Below, piece after piece: positions 1 through 6,303 of a stretch of DNA of 17,808 nucleotides. The DNA lies in the NCBI GenBank assembly GCA_039908285.1, contig JAMOBE010000075.1:1-17808 (forward strand), in the 5' to 3' direction. Source of the DNA: JAMOBE01 sp039908285 (GTDB lineage Bacteria; Pseudomonadota; Alphaproteobacteria; Rhodospirillales; Rhodospirillaceae). Positions within the stretch are counted from its first letter, which is position 1, and every line of letters begins with the position of its first letter. The notes under the pieces were generated by a model. It saw only the letters and a program-made list of their open reading frames with translations, was not told the DNA's origin and searched no databases. Made by a program: the position numbers and the translations under genes.

Positions 1-119
1 GGCCTCCCTGCCCTCCTCGATGCTCTCGCATCCGCTTAATCCGCCGAACCGCCGTATGCGGACCCGCACGTGCGGTGGTGTGGGAGGGGCGAGGCCGTAA
101 GGCCCGTCCCTATCCCGAT
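1..119 (+). mobile_element. 3' end of a group II intron (domains V and VI), 5' part outside the window
   Basis: Positions 48-79 fold as a canonical domain V. The lower helix is 9 bp (48-56 with 71-79), then comes a 2-nt bulge CG (69-70), a 4-bp upper helix (57-60 with 65-68) and the tetraloop GACC. Positions 82-116 fold as domain VI with a GTAA tetraloop (97-100) and a bulged adenosine at 112 between two helices. That is the expected branch point, 7 nt before the predicted 3' end, which finishes in CGAT at 119. The helices are seen directly; the intron identity is established RNA structure knowledge. The intron-encoded reverse transcriptase would lie upstream, outside the window. Whether the intron is complete cannot be judged here. 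Confidence 0.78.
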
Positions 120-192
120 CGTCGATGTTTCGCTATGTGCCCCGCTCCGATTTGTGCCCCCGTTTGTGCCCCGATAAAACCAAGAAACACTA

Positions 193-222
193 AAGGGGTT
201 ACAGATTTCTCTGTAACCCCTT
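193..222 (-). terminator. Strong hairpin downstream of tRNA-Lys, probable terminator
   Basis: A perfect 12-bp inverted repeat, AAGGGGTTACAG (193-204) with CTGTAACCCCTT (211-222), has a 6-nt loop and lies 8 bp past the CCA end of the minus-strand tRNA. The sequence after the stem on that strand is T-rich but interrupted, so it is not a textbook U-tract. A role in ending the tRNA transcript is inferred from position. Confidence 0.6.
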
Positions 223-230
223 GAAACTCT

Positions 231-306
<76 letters not shown>

Positions 307-317
307 GAGCTCGGTGC

Positions 318-346
318 CTTATAGGGCACATTGGTGGTCTCTGCAA
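318..346 (-). promoter_or_regulatory. Sigma-70-type promoter of tRNA-Lys
   Basis: On the minus strand a -35 element TTGCAG (341-346) is followed by exactly 17 bp and a -10 element TATAAG (318-323). The -10 ends 11 bp before the mature tRNA 5' end at 306. Both hexamers are close to consensus (4/6 and 5/6) with ideal spacing. The activity is inferred. Confidence 0.62.
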
Positions 347-366
347 GCAGAATCAGCAGTTGGACT

Positions 367-640
367 GTAAGCGTCGCCGCCCCCCCCACCTTTTGATTTT
401 TCGGCGCGCAGGCGACGCCGTCTCCTGGAATTGACGAGGCTGCGGGAGCGGGGCGATGGGAGCGGCGGCGGCGCTGGACGACGAGAAGTTCTGGTGCGAT
501 CACGTGGCGGCGTGGCGAGACAGTGGGCAATGGCGCCCTGACACGTTCCGAGGGCGGGCGTCGGCCGCTGCTGGCCCGGCATCGCGGCGCACCGCCCTCC
601 TGGCCCAGGGGCTTGGATGCGCGGCGCAGGTCATTGTCCA
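367..640 (+). mobile_element. Decayed left end of an IS66-family element
   Basis: Position 367 begins GTAAGCGTCGCCG, which matches the GTAAGC start typical of IS66-family terminal repeats as I know them. About 90 bp further on is an ATG (456) opening a TnpA-like reading frame, the layout expected at an IS66 left end. No matching right end or 8-bp target duplication was found, and the large tnpB/tnpC genes are absent. The right boundary given is therefore only the limit of otherwise unexplained sequence. The remainder, to the end of the efflux operon, holds no gene I can support. Confidence 0.45.
456..527 (+). pseudogene. Remnant of an IS66 TnpA-like accessory protein
   Basis: The frame from ATG 456 reads DEKFWCDHVAAWRDSG at residues 9-24. 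This resembles the conserved N-terminus of IS66-type TnpA proteins (FW..HV.AWR.SG). After the glycine the expected continuation (a tyrosine/cysteine-containing helix-turn-helix start) is lost, and the frame continues into sequence antisense to the efflux gene, so the gene is broken. Recognition is by motif memory only. IS66 TnpA is a small accessory protein rather than the transposase itself. Confidence 0.42.
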
Positions 641-658
641 ATACATTTTCAGGATCTC

Positions 659-678
659 AGACTTTCTGGAACCCGTAT
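659..678. repeat. 20-bp motif, left copy (inverted relative to 6001-6020)
   Basis: The sequence AGACTTTCTGGAACCCGTAT ends at the first base of the permease stop codon. Its reverse complement recurs at 6001-6020 with a single mismatch. The two copies bracket the whole adaptor-permease unit in inverted orientation. Confidence 0.7.
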
Positions 679-1049
679 TATTTGCTGAAGCGGGCGGCGA
701 GCGGCTTGCCGCTGACGGACAGCGACAGAATCGCGGTCACCGTGTCGCTGGCGGACACGGCGGCGGCGCCCACCAGCGCATCGCCCTCGGGTTTCAGCGG
801 CACGTCGATCTTCTTGCCGCCGGCGAGCAGGACAGCCTTGCCGGTGGCGGCGACCGGCGTATCGCCATGGTCGCGCACCCAGGCGCGGATACCGCCGTCC
901 TGCACCGCGAATTCGACCCGCCAGCCATCGGACGTTTCGACCACCTGGCCACCGTGGAGCGGCTTGATTCCCTCGTGGGCGTGGGCGGCGACAAGCGGGG
1001 CGCCGAGAACGCCGAGGCCGATGACCAGGGCGGCGAGGGTCTTCTTCAT
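678..1049 (-). other. C-terminal appendage of the permease; possible independent start of a 123-aa secreted His-rich protein
   Basis: Residue 1036 of the permease frame is a methionine that begins a textbook Sec signal peptide: basic MKK, a hydrophobic core, then APLVAAHA. The ATG (1047-1049) is preceded on the minus strand by GGAG at a 9-bp spacing, so internal initiation is plausible. The mature part starts HAHEGIKPLHGG, is rich in beta-type alternation and lacks cysteines. It could be translated separately as a small periplasmic metal-binding protein, or the hydrophobic stretch could be a 13th transmembrane helix placing the domain in the periplasm. The sequence allows both readings. Confidence 0.5.
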
Positions 1050-4000
1050 GGTCGTCGTCTCCGTGTCGGACCCGGATGGGAAGGCCCCGGGGCGGGCGAG
1101 CCTGAGGAACACCACCGGGGTGACGATGGTATCGAGGATGGTCGAGGACAATAGCCCGCCGAAGATCACCACCGCCACCGGGTGGAGGATCTCCTTGCCC
1201 GGTTCTCCGCCGGCCAGGACCAGGGGGATCAGGGCGAGCGCCGCCACCAGAGCGGTCATCAGCACCGGCGTCAGGCGTTCGAGAGACCCGCGCACCACCA
1301 TCTCGGGGCCAAAGGTCTCGCCCTCGTGCTCGATCAGATGCCGGTAGTGCGACACCTTCATGATGCCGTTGCGGGCGGCGATGCCGGTGAGCGTGATGAA
1401 GCCGATCAGGCTTGCCACGCTCATGGTCTGGCCGGTGAGCCAGAGCGCGGCGACGCTGCCGACCAGGGCCATCGGGATGTTGGCCATGATGATCAGAGCC
1501 AATCGGCCGGAGCGGAAATGGCTGTAGAGAACGACGAAGATGCAGGTGAGCGACAGTGCGGCCAGGATCGCGATCCGACGGCTCGCCTCCTGCTGGCTGC
1601 GGAACTGGCCCTCGTAGGTGACGTAATAGCCCTGGGGCAACGTCATTCCCGCAAGGGTCGTCTGCACGTCGGTGACGATCGTCGCCATGTCGCGGCCCTG
1701 GCTGTTGGCCAGCACGACGATGCGCCGCTGCATGTTGTCGCGGTTGATGATGTTTGGCCCTCTGGTCTCCACCACCTCGGCCAGCAGTGACAGCGGCACC
1801 TTGCCGGCCGGCGTGTCCACCAGGATCTGGCGGAAATCGGCGGTCTGCGCGCGCCAGTCCTCGGCCAGACGCAGGACCACGTCGAAGGTGCGGCTCCCGT
1901 CGCGGACCTGGCTCACCCTCTTGCCGTTCAAGGCCGCTTCCAGGGTTTCGGTCAACTGGTCGAGGGTAAGCCCATATTTGCGGGCCTCGGCGCGATCGAG
2001 CCGGATCTGGATCTGGGGGATCAGCACCTGCTTTTCGACCTGGAGGTCGGCGATCCCCGGCACCCTGGCCATGCGGCCGCGGGCTTCCTCGGCCAACGTG
2101 CGCAGGGTATCAAGGTCCTCGCCGAAGATCTTGACGGCGATTTCGGCGCGCACGCCCGACAGCAGGTGGTCGAGCCGGTGCGAAATGGGCTGGCCGATGT
2201 TGACGACTATGCCGGGAATGCGGGCGAGCTGCCCGCGCAGGTCGGTGAGGATCGCATGGCGGTCGCGGGCCGACGGCCTCAGATCCACGTCGATCTCGGT
2301 GGAATGGACCCCCTCGGCGTGCTCGTCGAGTTCGGCGCGCCCCGTGCGCCGCCCGGTGGAGAGCACCTCGGGCACCCCCAGCAGCAGCGTCTCGGCGATG
2401 GTGCCGATGCGGTTCGATTCAGACAGCGAGGTGCCGGGGGGCAGCATGAGGCTCACCGTCACGGTGCCCTCGTTGAAGGCGGGCAGGAAGGTCCGCCCGA
2501 GGAACGGCACCGAGCCGGCCGCCACGACAACCAGCATCACCGCCGGAACGATGACCGCGGCGGGATGATCGAACGACCAGCGCAGCAGACGGCCGTCGAG
2601 GCTTTTCAACGTGCGCACCAGCCAGCCGTCGCCATGCGCCACGGCCCTGGCCTTCGGCAGCAAATAATAGGACAGGGCCGGCGTGACGGTCAGCGACACC
2701 AGCAGCGAGGCCAGGATCGACACCACGTAGGCGATGCCAAGGGGCGTGAACAGCCGCCCCTCGATGCCCGACAGGACGAACAGGGGCAGGAACACCAGCA
2801 CCACGATGACGGTGGCATAGACGATCGAGTTGCGCACCTCGCTCGACGCGTCGCGGATCACGTCGATGACCGGTCGGGGCACCTCCCGACGCGCGTTCTC
2901 GCGCAGGCGCCGCAGGATGTTCTCGACGTCGACCACGGCGTCGTCCACCAGTTCGCCGATGGCGATGGCCAGGCCCCCCAGCGTCATGGTGTTGATGGAC
3001 AGCCCCATCCCCTGGAACACCAGCGCGGTGACGACGATCGACAACGGGATGGCGGTCAGCGAGATGGCCGTCGTGCGCATGTTCATCAGGAAGGCGAACA
3101 GGACGATGGTCACCAGGATGGCGCCGTCCCGCAACGCCTCCATCACGTTGTCCACCGCCCGTTCGATGAAGTCGGCCTGCTTGAACAGGATGTGATCGGC
3201 CTTGACGTCGGGCGGCAGCGCCCGGTGCAGCTCGGCGAGCGCCTTCTCGACGTCACGGGTCAGCTCGACCGTGTTGGCGCCGGGCTGCTTCTGCACGGCG
3301 AGAATCACCGCCGGAGCCCCATTGACCGAGGCGTCGCCGCGCTTCACGCCGGCGCCGAAGCGCACGTCCGCCACCTGACCGACCGTGATCGCCGTGCCAC
3401 CCCGCCAGGTGACGACGGTGTCCTCCAGGTCGTCGATGCGGGTGGTCTGGCCGAGATTGCGGATCAGGAACTCGGAGGATCGTTGTTCGAGAAAACCGCC
3501 GGTGGTGTTGCGCGCGAACCCGGCCAGGGCCTTGCTCAGGTCGTCGAAGGACAGGCCGAAGGCGGACAGGCGCGACGGCGACGCCAGGACCTGATACTGC
3601 CGGACCTGGCCGCCGATGGGGATCACCTGACTGACGCCGGGAATCGACAGGAGGCGCGGACGGATCAGCCAGTCGGCCAGCGTTCGCACCTCCATGGGGT
3701 CGGTGGCGCCGGTCTCCGACCGCATGCCCACCAGCATGATCTCGCCCATGATCGACGTGACCGGTCCCATGACGGGCGTGACGCCTTCGGGCAATTGCTC
3801 GCCCGTCGTCGCCAGCCGCTCGGCGACGAGTTGCCGGTTGCGGTAGATCTCGGTGTCCCAGTCGAACTCGACGTAAACGATGGAAAGGCTCACGCCCGAC
3901 GTCGAACGGACCCGGCTCACCCCGGGAGCCCCATTCATGGCGGTTTCGATCGGACGGGTGACCAGGGTCTCCACCTCTTCCGGCGCCAGACCCGCCGCTT

Positions 4001-4154
4001 CGGTCATGATGGTGACGGTCGGGCGGTTGAGGTCTGGGAAAACATCCACCGGAAGCCTCGCCAGAACCATGCCGCCGTAGATGATCAGAACGAGGGCGAA
4101 CACCAGGACGAACAGCCGGTGGGTCAGGCTGAAGACGATGATGCGGTCGAACAT
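678..4154 (-). CDS. Heavy-metal efflux RND permease (CzcA/CusA type) with an appended C-terminal periplasmic domain
   Basis: This is an inner-membrane proton/cation antiporter of the HME-RND family and would form the pump of a tripartite metal-efflux complex. Residues 1-1035 are a full-length RND protein. They include an N-terminal TM helix (about 10-32), the DVFPD...PTVTI start of the porter domain, and the family TM4 motif GELVDDAVVDVEN (400-412), whose acidic residues fit proton relay in HME pumps. It ends in the last TM near TPVVFLRLA. There is no stop there: the frame continues through a short linker into MKKTLAALVIGLGVLG, a signal-peptide-like hydrophobic stretch. A roughly 100-residue domain follows, beginning AHAHEGIKPLHGG. 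The start at 4154 has GGAGG 7 bp upstream, overlapping the adaptor stop region (4-bp gap), so translation is probably coupled. Metal specificity (Co/Zn/Cd/Ni or Cu/Ag) cannot be assigned. Confidence 0.93.
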   Translation of the reverse strand: MFDRIIVFSLTHRLFVLVFALVLIIYGGMVLARLPVDVFPDLNRPTVTIMTEAAGLAPEEVETLVTRPIETAMNGAPGVSRVRSTSGVSLSIVYVEFDWDTEIYRNRQLVAERLATTGEQLPEGVTPVMGPVTSIMGEIMLVGMRSETGATDPMEVRTLADWLIRPRLLSIPGVSQVIPIGGQVRQYQVLASPSRLSAFGLSFDDLSKALAGFARNTTGGFLEQRSSEFLIRNLGQTTRIDDLEDTVVTWRGGTAITVGQVADVRFGAGVKRGDASVNGAPAVILAVQKQPGANTVELTRDVEKALAELHRALPPDVKADHILFKQADFIERAVDNVMEALRDGAILVTIVLFAFLMNMRTTAISLTAIPLSIVVTALVFQGMGLSINTMTLGGLAIAIGELVDDAVVDVENILRRLRENARREVPRPVIDVIRDASSEVRNSIVYATVIVVLVFLPLFVLSGIEGRLFTPLGIAYVVSILASLLVSLTVTPALSYYLLPKARAVAHGDGWLVRTLKSLDGRLLRWSFDHPAAVIVPAVMLVVVAAGSVPFLGRTFLPAFNEGTVTVSLMLPPGTSLSESNRIGTIAETLLLGVPEVLSTGRRTGRAELDEHAEGVHSTEIDVDLRPSARDRHAILTDLRGQLARIPGIVVNIGQPISHRLDHLLSGVRAEIAVKIFGEDLDTLRTLAEEARGRMARVPGIADLQVEKQVLIPQIQIRLDRAEARKYGLTLDQLTETLEAALNGKRVSQVRDGSRTFDVVLRLAEDWRAQTADFRQILVDTPAGKVPLSLLAEVVETRGPNIINRDNMQRRIVVLANSQGRDMATIVTDVQTTLAGMTLPQGYYVTYEGQFRSQQEASRRIAILAALSLTCIFVVLYSHFRSGRLALIIMANIPMALVGSVAALWLTGQTMSVASLIGFITLTGIAARNGIMKVSHYRHLIEHEGETFGPEMVVRGSLERLTPVLMTALVAALALIPLVLAGGEPGKEILHPVAVVIFGGLLSSTILDTIVTPVVFLRLARPGAFPSGSDTETTTMKKTLAALVIGLGVLGAPLVAAHAHEGIKPLHGGQVVETSDGWRVEFAVQDGGIRAWVRDHGDTPVAATGKAVLLAGGKKIDVPLKPEGDALVGAAAVSASDTVTAILSLSVSGKPLAARFSK

Positions 4155-4158
4155 CGGC

Positions 4159-5847
4159 CTACCTCCCGGCCCGGATCTGTTCGACGCCCTGCGTCACCAC
4201 CCGGTCGCCGGGGCCGACGCCGTCGGCCACCTCGACCAGCGGGCCGATGGTGCGGTTGATCCGGATCGGGCGGACCTCGAACACCTCGGGTGCCGTGCGC
4301 ACGAACACCACCTGCCGTCCACCGGCCTCGGTAACGGCCTCGCGCGGCACCGCCGAGCGCAGATGGGTGGTTCCGGTGGCGAGGAACACGTCCACCGGCA
4401 TGCCGAGGCTCAGGAACTCCGCCTGCGCCGGCGCGACCTGAAATATCGCGTGGATGCCCTGGTCCGCGGGGTCGATCTTGGGACTGCGGCCAAGCAGGGT
4501 GAGCGGAAAGGTCTGATCCGGCACCAGTTTCGTCGCCGCCGTGGCCGCCGAAATCCGCCGGGCGGCGGTGAAGTCGTGGATGACGGCCTCGACCCGCAGA
4601 CGGGAGGGATTGACGATCTCGACCAGCACCCGTTCGGGCGTGACCACCTCGCCGGGAACGACATGGACGTCGGTCACCAGGCCGTCGACCGGAGCCATCA
4701 GGAGTTCCCGTCCGAGTGCGATCCCGCCGACCTGCACCTTTTCCTTGCGCAATTGATCGAGGCGGATGCGGGTCGTCTCAACCTGCCTGGCCGGAACCAG
4801 GGTGCCCAGCGTCTCCAGGCGGGCAAGGTCGCGTTCGGTGATGGCAAGCTCGCTTTCCACCCGGTACAGCGCCGCCCGCTTGTCGCCCTTCTCCAGCATG
4901 GACAGGGTCGGCTCCAGCACCGCCAGCACCTGGCCGCGCGTCACCGCCTGGCCGGGCACCGGAATGGGAAAGGCGGGGTCGGCGACGATGCGGGCCGGCT
5001 GGGACGGCTGCACCCGCGCGTAGCCGCTCGGATCGGGCACCACCCGACCGACCACCCGGATGGTGTCGGCAGCCTCGCGCGCCTCGATCCGCTCGGTGCG
5101 GACGCCGAGCAGGAACTGGGTCGGCTTCGGCATGACGATCGGGGCGCCGGGAGCTGCCGGGGGCTGCGGCGATGGTGGCGCTCCATGGTCCTCGCCGCCA
5201 TGAGCCGACGCCGACGTCGCCCCCCCCAGCAGGAACAGGGCCACAAGCGTCCGACTGGTCCACCGCCGCCGGACGAGAACGGCGGTGGTGACCAGCATCA
5301 CCAGCGCCCCCGCCCCGCCGGCCGCCATCAGGATCCTTTGATCGATGGTCTCAATGACCGACCAGTCCGGTTTCCACCAGGTGAACGACGTCTCCCCGGT
5401 AACCGGTGCGGCCGGCGTGGCCTCCCTGGGCCGCACGGCCGTCACCAGCACGAGATCGTCCTTGCCGCCCGCGGAAACCATCAGGGTGACGTCCGCTCCC
5501 GTGGGTCCGGGGGCCCAGGCGAGGTCATAGACTCCGGCGGCCCCACCCACTTGCGCCAGCCCCTGCCAGTCCCCCGCGCCGGCCTCTATGACGGCGCCCA
5601 GCACCGGAGCGTTGGTGTCGACATCGGCAAGATAGAGTACGGTCCGGCCGTCTTCCGGAACCAGAACGGCCTGAAAGGAGTCCCCCTCGGCGGCGAAACG
5701 GGGATGCCCGGATGACGGCGGGGGCGCGGCGACGGCGACAGCGTGCGCCCCGTGATCCTCCCCACCATGACCGAGGACAGCCGACGGCGTCGCCAGGACC
5801 AGCGCTGCGACGGCAATCGCGGCTCGGAGTCGCTTCAGGTCAACCAT
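4159..5847 (-). CDS. RND periplasmic adaptor (HlyD/CusB type) with extra N-terminal domain and two internal membrane segments
   Basis: This is the membrane-fusion subunit linking the RND permease to an outer-membrane channel. The chosen ATG (5847) follows GAGGAAG by 7 bp and opens directly into a signal peptide (residues 1-26). An upstream in-frame ATG at 5922 lacks these features. Order along 562 residues: HGGEDHG motif (27-33), a beta-rich domain (about 45-140), a hydrophobic helix (about 172-192), basic RRRWTSR, a second hydrophobic stretch (199-215) and a second HGGEDHG (216-222). The adaptor core follows, with a coiled-coil hairpin (about 315-372), a lipoyl-like half (MAPVDGLVTDVHVVPGE, 384-400) and a C-terminal beta-barrel. 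It reads as two secreted modules joined through a cytoplasmic turn, longer than usual adaptors (about 350-500 aa). The His motifs suggest metal binding. The permease gene starts 4 bp downstream. Confidence 0.9.
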   Translation of the reverse strand: MVDLKRLRAAIAVAALVLATPSAVLGHGGEDHGAHAVAVAAPPPSSGHPRFAAEGDSFQAVLVPEDGRTVLYLADVDTNAPVLGAVIEAGAGDWQGLAQVGGAAGVYDLAWAPGPTGADVTLMVSAGGKDDLVLVTAVRPREATPAAPVTGETSFTWWKPDWSVIETIDQRILMAAGGAGALVMLVTTAVLVRRRWTSRTLVALFLLGGATSASAHGGEDHGAPPSPQPPAAPGAPIVMPKPTQFLLGVRTERIEAREAADTIRVVGRVVPDPSGYARVQPSQPARIVADPAFPIPVPGQAVTRGQVLAVLEPTLSMLEKGDKRAALYRVESELAITERDLARLETLGTLVPARQVETTRIRLDQLRKEKVQVGGIALGRELLMAPVDGLVTDVHVVPGEVVTPERVLVEIVNPSRLRVEAVIHDFTAARRISAATAATKLVPDQTFPLTLLGRSPKIDPADQGIHAIFQVAPAQAEFLSLGMPVDVFLATGTTHLRSAVPREAVTEAGGRQVVFVRTAPEVFEVRPIRINRTIGPLVEVADGVGPGDRVVTQGVEQIRAGR

Positions 5848-5923
5848 CGTCCGTCTTCCTCTCCACCCAGCCCCTATGTCGGCGGCAGCCGCGATCGTGA
5901 CGGGGCATGGTTGCCCGTTCAAG

Positions 5924-5958
5924 GGTCAAAATGAAAGAAAGCGTAACAGTCCCGTTAC
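5924..5958 (-). promoter_or_regulatory. Putative operator/promoter of the efflux unit
   Basis: A dyad GTAAC-N6-GTTAC (5943-5947 and 5954-5958) lies about 95-110 bp upstream of the adaptor start. A TTGACC hexamer (5924-5929 on the minus strand) is immediately downstream of it, as expected for a -35 next to an operator. No convincing -10 follows at standard spacing. A metal-responsive regulator is an obvious candidate ligand, but no regulator gene lies in the window. The site is inferred from symmetry and position only. Confidence 0.35.
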
Positions 5959-6000
5959 ACGGCGACGACGTGACCTGAGTATGAGGAAGATTGTCGTCTG

Positions 6001-6020
6001 ATACGGGTTCCGGAAAGTCT
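6001..6020. repeat. 20-bp motif, right copy, inside an imperfect palindrome
   Basis: ATACGGGTTCCGGAAAGTCT is the inverse of 659-678 with one mismatch. It is immediately followed by a diverged inverted copy, CAGACATTCTGGACCCCGG (6021-6039), so 6001-6043 forms an imperfect palindrome of about 40 bp. It is also flanked by GTCTGA/TCAGAC (5997-6002 and 6020-6025). It could be an interspersed palindromic repeat, a transcription-ending hairpin or an element end; I cannot decide from one window. Confidence 0.6.
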
Positions 6021-6039
6021 TCAGACATTCTGGACCCCG

Positions 6040-6132
6040 GTAATTGCTTACCCCGCCCGGAGGTGACGCCCTGCTACACACTGGCTGCAGACGGTCGGCC
6101 AACTCCCGCCCCCGGGCGGGGTGAGCAATTAC
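6040..6132. repeat. Long inverted repeat / stem-loop (21-bp arms)
   Basis: GTAATTGCTTACCCCGCCCGG (arm 1, 6040-6060) and its reverse complement at 6112-6132 match at 20 of 21 positions and enclose a 51-nt loop. The next 60 bp contain two more small hairpins, including TCACCC-TTC-GGGTGA near 6160-6175. The region has no supportable coding frame. It could be a structured RNA, a mobile-element fragment or a nonautonomous repeat. The rest of 5848-6303, apart from these repeats and the putative operator, shows nothing I can name. Confidence 0.7.
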
Positions 6133-6303
6133 GCGGGCGCGGGCGGCAGCCCGCCATTCACCCTTCGGGTGAGCCGAGAGTTGCTGCCAGCCCAAATTTT
6201 GTCGCCGTATCACCCCGTGCCACCGGTTTTTGAGAATTCTCGCAGATCTCAGGTAGGAAATCCACTTAACGCCCTGTCCAGTTTTTCCCGGCCACCTCTG
6301 GCC

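Noticed and set aside
2166..4259. Long plus-strand frame (697 codons) opposite the permease and adaptor genes
   Set aside because: It is His/Gln/Arg/Gly-rich with no motif, typical of antisense frames in GC-rich DNA; the minus-strand proteins have clear family motifs.
5840..6213. Short frames over the region upstream of the adaptor
   Set aside because: They run through the inverted repeats, lack ribosome binding sites and have no recognisable motif.
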